A stretch of DNA of 64,000 nt from Moorena sp. SIOASIH (GTDB lineage Bacteria > Cyanobacteriota > Cyanobacteriia > Cyanobacteriales > Coleofasciculaceae), in NCBI RefSeq assembly GCF_010671925.1, contig NZ_JAAHIH010000006.1, positions 496,001 through 560,000 of the forward strand, read 5' to 3'. Positions 9,164 to 17,679 of this stretch are shown piece after piece. Each line of letters begins with the position of its first letter. The stretch's first letter is position 1. Under the pieces are notes generated by a model. It saw only the letters and a list, made by a program, of their open reading frames with translations. It made no database searches and was not told the origin of the DNA. Both the position numbers and the translations under genes were made by a program.

Positions 9164-11529
9164 ATGTCTTAGTGCGGCTTGTTTCTGAGTATGGAGCCTC
9201 CCGAAACGGGAGGGGTATGATTCAGAGGGCGCGTGAGTAAATCACAAACCTAACTGTCTGGCGGATGCAGGTGAAAGCCCTGCCCTTTAGGAGATAAGTG
9301 ACACCCTACCTGGCCACACCGAGATGAACGGCATTTCATCAGAGTGAAGCTGGCATCAGGGCGGAATCAGAGGCGAACAGGTTGCGTCACACTGCCGCTA
9401 ATGGGAAGGCGATATGGGTAACAGCAGCAAAAGTTCCTGGAAAAGCGTCCTATAATGACACTACAAACCTGTTAAATACGTGTAGATGGCATCCTCTTAT
9501 TCTCACTACATTGTTAGGACGATAGTAGTAATCTCTGAGATGAGGATGGGCGAAATGGACTGCCCTAAATCGTCATAACAATCCAACAGACGGAACAAGT
9601 AAAAACGACAGCAAATAATGGGTCTGCAAGAGGGTCGTTCTTGTAGTAAGTTATGCCAAACTTAATCCCCACTGTCGGGTAGGATGTGCTCTTAAACTGG
9701 GCACGGGTATTCAGAATATACAGGTTTATTGGAGAGCATAGTTAGACACGTGAGCAATCATAGTGAACTTTGGAAGAAGCAAAAGTGGAAGAAACTCCGC
9801 CAAAACCTATTCCGCCTACAAAAGCGTGTGTATAAAGCAGTTCGGGCTGGTGACTTGAAGAAGGCGCGGTCTCTACAGAAACTGATACTGAAGTCCCGAG
9901 CAGCGCAGCTTTTGGCCGTCCGTCAAGTGTCACAATTAAATAAAGGTAAGAGAACGGCTGGAGTGGATGGCCTGTCAAGCCTAAACTACAGACAGCGATG
10001 GGAATTAGTAGAAGCATTGAACGATTATGCACCTGACTGGAAGCATAATCGACTCCGGAAAGTACCAATCCCTAAAAAGAACGGAAAAACCCGGGTGCTC
10101 AAAGTTCCGACATTGGCTGACAGAGCATGGCAATGTCTAGTTAAATATGCCTTAGAGCCTGCCCATGAGGCACTATTCAGCGGTGACAGCTACGGATTCC
10201 GTCCGGGCAGATGTACTCAAGACGTACAAAAACGCCTATTTGGTCACTTAAGGTCATCTTCAAACGGAATCAACAAAAGGGTAATTGAACTAGACATCAA
10301 AAAGTGTTTTGACCGTATTTCTCATACCACCATTATGGAGAGGGTAATAGCCCCCGCATCTATTAAAAAGGGAATATACCGATGCCTCAAAGCAGGAGTT
10401 GACCCACACTTTCCAGACCAAGGCACCCCTCAGGGGGGTGTCGTCAGCCCTCTCCTTGCCAATATTGCACTTGATGGAATAGAGGATATTCACACCAGTT
10501 TGCGTTATGCAGACGATATGGTATTTATCCTAAAGCCAAAAGATAATGCTGAGAAAATACTCAATAGAGTGAAAGAATTCTTGGCAGAGCGTGGGATGGA
10601 AATCAGCGAAGAAAAGACCAAGCTGACCAAAACGACAGATGGCTTTGACTTCCTGGGGTGGAATTTCCGCGTCCAGAAAAACGGAAAATTTCGGTCAATT
10701 CCTTCAGAGGAAAACCACCGAAATATACGTCAGAAGATTAAAGCCATAGTCAACAACTCGAATTATGGTGCCGAAATAAAAGCAACGAAGCTAGCCCCTA
10801 TAGTTCGCGGATGGAGAAACTACCATTCAAGCTGCGATATGAGCAGCAGTCGGGATTCACTCTGGTTCATGAACAACACTGCCCACCGAAAGTTCCGAAA
10901 GGAAAAGAAAGTAAGTCGGTATAGAGCTAATGAACTATGTAAAAAGGGTTTTCCAAAGGTAGGATACAAACAAAACCAACACGTGAGTGTGAAGGGTACT
11001 AAGTCACCCTATGACGGTGACTTAGTATATTGGAGTCAAAGGAATTCACGCCTATACTCCGATAATACTTCCGACGCATTGAAAAGGCAAAACCATTCCT
11101 GTGGATTCTGTGGGTTGAGGTTCCTCGAAGACGAAGATGTACATCTTCATCACATTGATGGAAACCACGACAATTGGTCTAAGAACAACCTTTTAGCAGT
11201 TCATCAAAGCTGCCACCAACAGATACACTCTTTGCACTCCGAAGGGAGAGGATACCTAGGAGCCGTGTGAGGCGAAAGCTTCACGCACGGTTCTGAATCG
11301 GAGGTGCTCCCCGTAATAGGGGACATCGACCGTAACCAGTCCCAGCTTACACCCGTGGGTCATGATTCGCCTATTGCGAGGCAGGCCACCATTAGTTTTC
11401 GCTCGCTTCTGCAGCCCTTCTGATGCTAGGAACTATTCGCAAGCCATGAAACAGCTCATGCCTGATGGGAAGTTTTTAATTTTTCTTGATAAAAGTCTGC
11501 CCATGGATGAAGAAGACTCTGAATCTTAG
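9164..11529 (+). CDS. 66-aa unknown protein, gene split by a group II intron after base 2 of codon 3
   Basis: Exon 1 is 9164-9171 (ATG TCT TA) and exon 2 is 11337-11529. Joining them gives one open frame of 66 codons ending in TAG: MSYSPSLHPWVMIRLL at the start, DGKFLIFLDKSLP near residues 46-58, and an acidic end MDEEDSES. Neither exon alone makes a sensible protein, and the joined frame runs cleanly to an ordinary stop, which supports both the gene and the intron boundaries. AAGGAGA lies about 11 bases before the ATG. I do not recognise the family; it looks like a small soluble protein with a basic N-terminal half. If the intron does not splice, the gene is inactive. Confidence 0.6.
9172..11336 (+). 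mobile_element. Group II intron 1 with maturase ORF
   Basis: The 5' end is GTGCGGC and the 3' end is ...GACCGTAAC, fitting the GUGYG...AY rule. Domain V is the 34-nt hairpin at 11260-11293 (GAGCCGTGTG...CACGGTTC), followed by a domain VI hairpin. The maturase stop codon falls inside domain V. EBS1 is probably TAGGAC at 9515-9520, which can pair (one G-U) with IBS1 GTCTTA just before the insertion point. A second intron of the same subfamily lies at 25385-27661. Confidence 0.88.
9750..11270 (+). CDS. ltrA: Group II intron reverse transcriptase/maturase with HNH endonuclease
   Basis: The intron-encoded protein helps the intron RNA fold and splice and copies it into new DNA sites. RT motifs run from about residue 70 to 290, including RYADDMVFIL. 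The maturase region contains LAPIVRGWRNYHSSCD. The C-terminus carries an HNH nuclease, with CGFCG, HLHHIDGNHDNW and HQSCHQQIH. I choose the GTG at 9750 (506 residues) because the sister intron protein begins MSNRYSDLWK, matching VSNHSELWK here. The TTG at 9729 would add seven unmatched residues. Key residues look intact, so it may be active. Confidence 0.92.
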   Translation: MSNHSELWKKQKWKKLRQNLFRLQKRVYKAVRAGDLKKARSLQKLILKSRAAQLLAVRQVSQLNKGKRTAGVDGLSSLNYRQRWELVEALNDYAPDWKHNRLRKVPIPKKNGKTRVLKVPTLADRAWQCLVKYALEPAHEALFSGDSYGFRPGRCTQDVQKRLFGHLRSSSNGINKRVIELDIKKCFDRISHTTIMERVIAPASIKKGIYRCLKAGVDPHFPDQGTPQGGVVSPLLANIALDGIEDIHTSLRYADDMVFILKPKDNAEKILNRVKEFLAERGMEISEEKTKLTKTTDGFDFLGWNFRVQKNGKFRSIPSEENHRNIRQKIKAIVNNSNYGAEIKATKLAPIVRGWRNYHSSCDMSSSRDSLWFMNNTAHRKFRKEKKVSRYRANELCKKGFPKVGYKQNQHVSVKGTKSPYDGDLVYWSQRNSRLYSDNTSDALKRQNHSCGFCGLRFLEDEDVHLHHIDGNHDNWSKNNLLAVHQSCHQQIHSLHSEGRGYLGAV

Positions 11530-11538
11530 GGGTTTGTG

Positions 11539-11583
11539 CTCACGGGAATCGGGAATCGGGAATCGGGAGTCGGGAATCGGGGT
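11539..11583. repeat. GGGAATC heptamer array
   Basis: About six units of CGGGAAT/CGGGAGT start immediately after the stop codon of the split small gene. Confidence 0.8.
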
Positions 11584-11688
11584 AAGAAACTTGAATCGAC
11601 CTCATAAGTATGATAAACCCGATCAAAATCTTTCCCATCTCCCCAAAAGCCTTGCTAGCTTATAGGAGATAGGGCATGTTCTAAAACT

Positions 11689-11849
11689 AATAGCGGTTTT
11701 CATATTAATCAAGTACACAAACCGATGTTTGCCCTGTTCCCTGTTCCCTATTCCCTATTCCCTGTTCCCTGTTCCCTGTTCCCTGTTCCCTGTTCCCTGC
11801 TCCCTAAAACCCAATAATTTGTCCCTCACCCAATTGAACACTGCTATAT
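11689..11849. repeat. Inverted-repeat element (AGCGGTTTTC...GAACACTGCT) abutting the moxR start
   Basis: The left arm, AATAGCGGTTTTCATATTAA, and the right arm, CAATTGAACACTGCTATAT, are imperfect inverted repeats. Between them lie about ten GTTCCCT heptamers. Similar arms flank 13437-13634 and 41453-41569. The right arm overlaps the ATG of the next gene. Confidence 0.6.
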
Positions 11850-12756
11850 GAGACAACGAATTCAACAGCTCCAGGAAAATCTCGGTCGTGTGATTGTTGG
11901 TAAAGCAGATGCCATTCGTCTAGTGATTGTGGCCCTATTGGCTGGGGGTCATGCCTTGCTCGAAGATGTCCCTGGTGTGGGCAAGACACTGCTAGCGAAA
12001 TCCCTAGCCCGTTCCATAGATGGGAAATTTCAACGTATTCAATGTACCCCTGACCTATTACCTACCGATATCACAGGAACCAATATCTGGAATCAGCGCA
12101 GTGGTGAATTTGAATTTCTGCCAGGTCCAGTATTTGCCAATGTCTTGCTAACCGATGAAATTAATCGAGCCACACCCCGGACCCAGTCAGCCTTATTAGA
12201 AGTAATGGAAGAGCAGCAGGTCACCGTAGATGGGCGATCGCGTCCCGTACCTCAGCCCTTTTTCGTGATTGCCACCCAAAATCCCGTGGAATATCAAGGT
12301 ACCTTCCCCTTGCCAGAAGCCCAAATGGATCGATTCCTATTATCCTTATCCCTAGGTTATCCCACAGAACAAGAAGAACTCCAGATGTTGCAACGCCATC
12401 TAGAAGGCATGATGGTTTCCGAGCTCACCCCCTGTATCACCACCGATGAAGTCTTAGAATTACGGAATCTTTGTCACCAGGTCAAAGTAGAACAGTCACT
12501 ACAAGAGTATATGCTCAATTTAGTCAGAGCATCCCGTTCCGCCGAAGATGTCACCTTAGGAGTCAGTCCTCGCGGTACCATTGCTTTACAACGGGCAACC
12601 CAGGCACTAGCCTTTGTGGAAGGTCGAGATTATGCCATTCCAGATGATATCAAGTTCCTGGCACCTTATGTACTGTCCCATCGTCTCATTACCTCGGGGG
12701 GGCGTCGTGCTCAGCCCATTGTTGAGCAATTGTTGCGCTCTGTACCAATTCCTTAA
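11848..12756 (+). CDS. MoxR-family AAA ATPase
   Basis: MoxR ATPases act as chaperones that help mature or activate partner complexes, often together with von Willebrand factor A proteins. The 302-residue protein has Walker A GVGKTLLAK near 44-52, Walker B VLLTDEINRA near 105-114, a sensor ATQNPVEYQGTFPLPEAQMDRFL near 150-172, and a C-terminal lid containing SPRGTIALQRATQALAF. No VWA or DUF58 partner gene follows, unlike many moxR loci; the next gene encodes a cytochrome. The ATG sits at the edge of a mobile inverted-repeat element, so promoter and ribosome-binding site may come from that element. No clear Shine-Dalgarno is present. Confidence 0.85.
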   Translation: MRQRIQQLQENLGRVIVGKADAIRLVIVALLAGGHALLEDVPGVGKTLLAKSLARSIDGKFQRIQCTPDLLPTDITGTNIWNQRSGEFEFLPGPVFANVLLTDEINRATPRTQSALLEVMEEQQVTVDGRSRPVPQPFFVIATQNPVEYQGTFPLPEAQMDRFLLSLSLGYPTEQEELQMLQRHLEGMMVSELTPCITTDEVLELRNLCHQVKVEQSLQEYMLNLVRASRSAEDVTLGVSPRGTIALQRATQALAFVEGRDYAIPDDIKFLAPYVLSHRLITSGGRRAQPIVEQLLRSVPIP

Positions 12757-12775
12757 AAAGTGTTGTGTGTGAGGT

Positions 12776-13345
12776 ATGTCCAAATTTTTGAAGTTAAGAA
12801 ACCCAAGGCGAAACCGTAGACGTTCAGCTTGGGTTCTATTATTATTGTTGATTTTTTGGAGTATTAGCATAGGATGGGGACTGGAGCGAGCCGTAGGATA
12901 TACGATTGAGCCAGAAACAGTTAGTTCCAACCCGACCGAATTAATCGCATCAATGGACCCAGTGTCCAAGCGCTACAAATTAGGCAAAGAGCTTTACCTA
13001 GAAAACTGTTCCCGTTGTCACATTGCTTTGCCACCAGAAGTATTGCCTACCGAAACCTGGCGTCGGTTATTGTTAGAGCCACAGGAACATTATGGTACGC
13101 AACTACCAAGACTACTTGGTCCAAGTTTATTGCTGACCTGGCAATACTTGCGAGATTTCTCCCGTCCCCATAACAAAGACGAAGAAGTCCCTTATCGTAT
13201 GACCCAATCCCGTTATTTCAAAGCCCTACATCCCCAAGTGAAAATCCCTCGACCCTTTGGGGTTAAAACTTGTGTGACTTGTCATCCCGGTGTCGCAAAC
13301 TATGATTACCGCACCCTGACCCCAGAATGGCAGGATGCCCCCTAA
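12776..13345 (+). CDS. Membrane-anchored diheme cytochrome c
   Basis: A 189-residue protein with a basic N-terminus and one hydrophobic segment (WVLLLLLIFWSISIGWGL, about 19-36), then two CxxCH haem c sites: CSRCH near residues 78-82 and CVTCH near 164-168. The length, the LYLENCSRCHIALPPEVLP region and the RYFKALHP block match the cyanobacterial diheme cytochrome c (DHC) family. It should face the thylakoid lumen or periplasm and carry electrons; its partner is unknown. It starts 19 bases after moxR, so the two may be co-transcribed. Confidence 0.82.
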   Translation: MSKFLKLRNPRRNRRRSAWVLLLLLIFWSISIGWGLERAVGYTIEPETVSSNPTELIASMDPVSKRYKLGKELYLENCSRCHIALPPEVLPTETWRRLLLEPQEHYGTQLPRLLGPSLLLTWQYLRDFSRPHNKDEEVPYRMTQSRYFKALHPQVKIPRPFGVKTCVTCHPGVANYDYRTLTPEWQDAP

Positions 13346-13365
13346 TCCGGTGATGGGGAGTGTGG

Positions 13366-13636
13366 GAAGGGTGGGGAGATGGGGAGATGGGGAGATAGGG
13401 AGATGGGGAGGTGGGGAGATAGGGAGATTAGGGAAGTATAGTGTTTTCTAGTCTAATCAGGTACACAAGATTTTTTCACTCTTGCCTCTTGCCTCTTCCC
13501 TGTTCCCGATTCCCGATTCCCGATTCCCGATTCCCGACTCCCGACTCCCGACTCCCGATTCCCTGTTCCCTGTTCCCTGTTCCCTGTTCCCTAAAACCCA
13601 AAATTTATACCTCATCCAATTGAAAACCGCTATATT
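13366..13636. repeat. GGGGAGAT array plus inverted-repeat element with GATTCCC/GTTCCCT heptamers
   Basis: GGGGAGAT-type octamers (13370-13435) precede an element whose arms (GTGTTTTCTAG...TCAGGTACACAAG and CCAATTGAAAACCGCTATA) resemble those at 11689-11849. Its centre is made of TCCCGAT and GTTCCCT heptamers. Two short open frames across it are products of the repeat. Confidence 0.65.
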
Positions 13637-13651
13637 CTTTTACTCGACCCG

Positions 13652-14629
13652 GTGTTTAAGGGACGAAACGATTTGAAAAAAGCTAAAGAAGCGTTTGATT
13701 CCCTCTTGTCAGACTTTCAATTAACAAGGCGCATGCGTAACAGCAGCATCTATGCCCTAATCGCACACTTAAATAGATCAGATGATCAAGCAACCCATTC
13801 TGTATTAGGGATTACGAGAGCACAATTACAGCAACTACTTATTACTACATTACAAAGCTATTTTAGCAACACTACCCATGCTAATCATAAAAAAATTCAC
13901 AAGCGCTATGACGATATCATCCGCCTCAACAAACGATTAAATAGCCTTCATAAAAAGCTGCTACAGGTAGAACAGCAATACCATAAATTATGGTATTGCT
14001 ATGGTCATAACTTTAAACTGGTATCACCTCAGAATAAAAAACTTAAACATCCGGCTCTGATTCTAAAAGAGAAAACTATTTTTCTGACCGATAACGATAA
14101 AGTTTCTCTGGCTAAAGATATCACGACCCTGTTACAGGATTTACTGGAGTCTAAACATACCAGTCCCTTAACAGCGTTACTTAATCATCAAACTAATTAT
14201 CAACAGCTTGACTTATCAGATTACAAAAAACTCTCCATTGAACTAGTCAATTTACTAGACCATTACTTAAATATATCAGAGCCAGAAGAACAAATTGCCA
14301 TTGAAAACTCCTTTGAAGCCAATCTAGGAGGAATCGAAGTAGATCTGGCAGCCACAACCAAAGCTGGCTTAGCAGCCTTGCTTGTCGAAGAAGTCCAACA
14401 AGCACGCACCCAGACTGCTCATTGTTTGGTCAAACAACTGATAGGCTATTTTAATATTACCCTTGATGATGACATCATTGACTATCTGGTCACAAACTAC
14501 CAAGCCGATGAAGACTATTTAAGAGCCTTGGAACACAAACCAGAGGAAGACCTGCCCCTGGGAACTATTTCCATGTTGCAGCAAGATTTGTTATCATTAC
14601 CGACTTGGGATAAATTGAAGCAACGTTAG
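13652..14629 (+). CDS. Unknown protein, about 325 aa
   Basis: A long open frame with normal codon use but no motif I recognise. The protein is mostly helical by appearance. It contains a Lys/Asn-rich middle (KRYDDIIRLNKRLNSLHKKLLQVEQQYH, likely coiled coil, around residues 88-115), an NSFEANLGGIEVDL segment near 215-228, and an acidic end (QADEDYLRALEHKPEEDLPLG). The GTG at 13652 is the furthest start; a TTG at 13670 is an alternative, and neither has a strong Shine-Dalgarno. The coding start lies a few bases beyond an inverted-repeat element, so the native leader may have been replaced. Cytoplasmic, as no signal or membrane segment is seen. Confidence 0.55.
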   Translation: MFKGRNDLKKAKEAFDSLLSDFQLTRRMRNSSIYALIAHLNRSDDQATHSVLGITRAQLQQLLITTLQSYFSNTTHANHKKIHKRYDDIIRLNKRLNSLHKKLLQVEQQYHKLWYCYGHNFKLVSPQNKKLKHPALILKEKTIFLTDNDKVSLAKDITTLLQDLLESKHTSPLTALLNHQTNYQQLDLSDYKKLSIELVNLLDHYLNISEPEEQIAIENSFEANLGGIEVDLAATTKAGLAALLVEEVQQARTQTAHCLVKQLIGYFNITLDDDIIDYLVTNYQADEDYLRALEHKPEEDLPLGTISMLQQDLLSLPTWDKLKQR

Positions 14630-14749
14630 CAAGTGCCTATAGGGCAGCACTAGAGCTATTAGGTTTCAGCCTATAGGATTGTGTTACAATTACTACACAA
14701 CCAATTTAACAATTCCTTTACTGTAGAGTGTATAGCACCTCTATAGGAG

Positions 14750-14982
14750 TAAGCATTCAGCTGTCAGCTATCAGCTTAAGCGCTACGCGCACGCTACTTG
14801 AGGTGCTATCAGTTTATGGGGGTTCATCTCATTTTTGGTGTTTGACCCGGTGGTGCGTTACGGGGCGGACTTTCCCAAGGCTGGCTACGAGGCTGAAAAT
14901 TACGGCGAGCCCCCCTGAAGCACCACTAGCAACTACCTACCGTTGATTAGCTGACGGCTGATAGCTGATAGCTGAATGCTTA
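14750..14982. repeat. Long inverted repeat TAAGCATTCAGC...GCTGAATGCTTA with an inner dispersed repeat
   Basis: The ends TAAGCATTCAGCTGTCAGC and GCTGATAGCTGAATGCTTA are complementary. The centre holds copy 2 of the GGTGGTGCGTTACGG repeat (14849-14926). Related structures are at 32264-32413 and 46656-46755. Confidence 0.7.
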
Positions 14983-15012
14983 TTAACTGGTAAAAAGGAA
15001 GGTATTCAACCT

Positions 15013-15357
15013 ATGAAATACACCTTTGAAATCTTAGGAGTATCTCCTGTCCTAGACTTTTTCAATCATCAACAGAAGTTGATTCAGAGAAAAGTCCCAC
15101 CAGGGCTGAAATACTTAGGTACTTATCAGTGTACCCTTGATGCTTTAATTGAATCAGCTGAAACCATCCCCTCCCAGGCAGATTGGAGCCTAGATCAAGC
15201 TGTAGACAGTGTGATTCAATTCTGGATGAATCACCCAGAAATAATCAGTTATTGGAAACAACGATTAAATGATGCTGGTAAGGATAATTTACTGGTGTCA
15301 AGGGTGTCAGATTTTGAGTCATTAAAAGCTGAGTTGGAATCCTTGCTCGGTAGTTAA
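15013..15357 (+). CDS. Small unknown cyanobacterial protein (114 aa)
   Basis: A soluble 114-residue protein starting MKYTFEILGVSPVLDFFNHQQ and ending with a short acidic helix (FESLKAELESLLGS). A GGAAGG motif about 10 bases before the ATG supports the start. I do not recognise a domain. It follows the 325-aa unknown gene on the same strand but is separated from it by a 230-base inverted repeat, so co-transcription is uncertain. The TATCAGC heptamer array begins about 20 bases after its stop codon. Confidence 0.6.
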   Translation: MKYTFEILGVSPVLDFFNHQQKLIQRKVPPGLKYLGTYQCTLDALIESAETIPSQADWSLDQAVDSVIQFWMNHPEIISYWKQRLNDAGKDNLLVSRVSDFESLKAELESLLGS

Positions 15358-15377
15358 AATCGGTAGATAAAATTAGG

Positions 15378-15463
15378 TAAGCTATCAGCTATCAGCTATC
15401 AGCTATCAGCTATCAGCTATCAGCTATCAGCTATCAGCTATCAGCTATCAGCTATCAGCTTTT
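15378..15463. repeat. TATCAGC heptamer array, about 12 units
   Basis: Near-perfect tandem heptamers. The same heptamer, inverted, makes the array at 17440-17510 and the arms of the TAAGCATTCAGC elements. Confidence 0.9.
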
Positions 15464-15691
15464 TAAGAAAAGAGGTAAGTATTCGTTTAATCTCTTTTAC
15501 TTATGCTGATCTACTTTTATGTTGACTTTCAATTCTCATTAATCTCGAACTATTAAATTGAAATTCTACCTTTTGCCCATTGCCCATAGGCGCACCCTAG
15601 GCAGGGTTTATTTTAGCTGACGGCTGACGGCTGACCCCTGACCGCTGTTCGCGCAGCGTGCGCGTAGCGCATATGCTTAACATTTTTCCAG

Positions 15692-16057
15692 CTATTGCGG
15701 CTCAGATTCTGCTGATGAGGCATCTATCTTACTTTTCAAACTATCTTCTAAGAACTCTATCCTTTTGCGTTGATTATCAATATTTACTATTGTTTCATTA
15801 TAATCCTGCTCTAACTCATTAATCCGTTTCCGTTGCTGAGCTAGTTTACGACTTTGGTTAATTAGGGTAGGTGTGGATATTAATAAACCAGCTAAACAGC
15901 CCATAGATAGAGTTAAAAGAATTACTATAGATAAGGGTTCTTCTATAGTCCAAACCCCAAAATTTACCGCCACAAGTTCTTTATTTTGGAGGGCGAATAA
16001 TATCGCTGCTATAGCTAAGCCGAACACGAAGCCCGAAATCAAAAACAATAAGCGCAT
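15692..16057 (-). CDS. LapA-domain inner-membrane protein
   Basis: 121 residues: two hydrophobic segments (FLISGFVFGLAIAAILFAL at 5-23 and SIVILLTLSMGCLAGLLI at 42-59) separated by the short NKELVAVNFGVW strand typical of LapA/DUF1049 proteins, then a cytoplasmic coiled coil (RKRINELEQDYNETIVNIDNQRKRIEFLEDSL, about 77-108). LapA-type proteins are small membrane proteins linked to envelope assembly in other bacteria; the role in cyanobacteria is not settled. It stands alone on the minus strand. Confidence 0.75.
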   Translation of the reverse strand: MRLLFLISGFVFGLAIAAILFALQNKELVAVNFGVWTIEEPLSIVILLTLSMGCLAGLLISTPTLINQSRKLAQQRKRINELEQDYNETIVNIDNQRKRIEFLEDSLKSKIDASSAESEPQ

Positions 16058-16399
16058 AGTCTCAACTCACTCCGTGGTAATCCTCTAGATCAGACTTGAC
16101 TCAATCATTGTAAGCTAAAATCTAGATGGAAAAAATCACAGAGGGGTACACAAGCATAATCTTAACCTTAAGCAAACACTCTAAGGAAAGACTATGGAAG
16201 CATAGTAGCTTTCTGTAGTGTCCGCTCAAGGATATATACTTCCCCCAGACATAAACTAAGCTTTTGGTTTAGCTGTTGAACGTAAGCTCTAAGCTCAAGG
16301 GGGTGAGGAGCTGAGGGTGTGATAGCTTAACGCTGCTAAGCCTTCTGTGTGTTTTTCCGAACGCCATCGCCAGTTCTTAACTATTGGAGACATGAACAG
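16058..16399. other. Intergenic region between lapA and the PRC-barrel gene
   Basis: Divergent upstream region of both flanking genes, so it should hold two promoters. I see no clear hairpin or repeat. A GGAG at 16386-16389 serves the downstream ATG at 16400. Confidence 0.5.
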
Positions 16400-17206
16400 A
16401 TGTCTTTACTATTTATCCAACCCAAACCGATCAGGCAGAGCCAGTTACTCAATCGTCTAGTCTTAGAGCGTCAGACGACAGAAGAAATTGGTCATGTCGA
16501 TCAACTCTTGTTGGACTATCAAGCTCATCGAGTCGTTGCCTTAAGGTGTAAGTCTGGATTACTTGGGGCGAAAAAACGGTACTTTGCTTGGGGTCAAGTA
16601 GAGAGTATTGGCACCGATAGTATTCTCGTCAACACTAGCAAAAATCACAAAACTCAACAGAAAACCGAGTCTTGGGATTCCCTGATCGGACATGAGGTGT
16701 GGACAGATGCGGGTAATAAAATTGGTAAGCTAGTGGACTACTTGCTCAAACCCAAAAGCGGTAGTGTAGTTAACTATCTCTTCTCCGACGTTGGCTGGCA
16801 TGGGGTTATGGATGGTATGTATATACTCCCACCCGTAGCAATTTCAAGTATTGGCAGCAAGCGGGTAATTGTACTCGATGCAGTTGCTCAAAATAGTAAA
16901 AAGTATGAGGAAGGACTTAATCAAAAAATTGGTCAAGCTACAGACCTGATCAAGGAAGATTATCAAAAAACTGTCCAGGAATTTCAAGCTGTCAAGCGCA
17001 AAGCTCAACAGATGCCAGAACAGTTGAAAGATAAAGCCCAATCAGTCACTGAACAGTTGAAGGATAAAGCCAAAGCTACCACCGAACAGTTGAAAGATAA
17101 AGCTCAATCAGTCACTGAGCAGTTGAAAGATAGAGCCAATGCTACCAGCGCACACTTAAAGGATAAAGCCAAATCCGTTACGAAGCAGTTGAAAGACAAA
17201 ACCTAA
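16400..17206 (+). CDS. PRC-barrel protein with C-terminal 11-residue repeats
   Basis: 268 residues from the ATG at 16400, which has GGAG ten bases upstream; a GTG at 16349 would add 17 residues with no match. Two PRC-barrel-like units are visible: about 15-80 (IGHVDQLLLDYQAHRVVALRC) and 95-165 (LIGHEVWTDAGNKIGKLVDYLL). From about 205 to the end run repeats of the form EQLKDKAQSVT / EQLKDKAKATT, 11 residues each, at least five copies. Such hendecad amphipathic repeats resemble LEA or apolipoprotein helices that lie on membranes. The PRC barrel is a general protein-interaction fold. Inferred role: membrane-surface or stress-related protein. Confidence 0.7.
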   Translation: MSLLFIQPKPIRQSQLLNRLVLERQTTEEIGHVDQLLLDYQAHRVVALRCKSGLLGAKKRYFAWGQVESIGTDSILVNTSKNHKTQQKTESWDSLIGHEVWTDAGNKIGKLVDYLLKPKSGSVVNYLFSDVGWHGVMDGMYILPPVAISSIGSKRVIVLDAVAQNSKKYEEGLNQKIGQATDLIKEDYQKTVQEFQAVKRKAQQMPEQLKDKAQSVTEQLKDKAKATTEQLKDKAQSVTEQLKDRANATSAHLKDKAKSVTKQLKDKT

Positions 17207-17249
17207 CAGGAGTCTAAGGATTTGTAATCAGGTGATAATTTCTGCCTAT

Positions 17250-17512
<263 letters not shown>

Positions 17513-17679
17513 TTTTGCCTTAAAAGGATAAGCTTTATACCTCACCAAAATAATAATTTTTATAAGTATTTAACGGAACTAGATATGATGGCTTAAAAAT
17601 ACGTTTTACCAACTATATTATTCTTCGGATATTATGAGTATTTGTTAAATAAATCAATTTTTGTCAGTCATACTAACCA

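Noticed and set aside
13441..13676. Two short frames with IPDSRFPIPDSR repeats
   Set aside because: Products of GATTCCC/GTTCCCT heptamers inside an inverted-repeat element.
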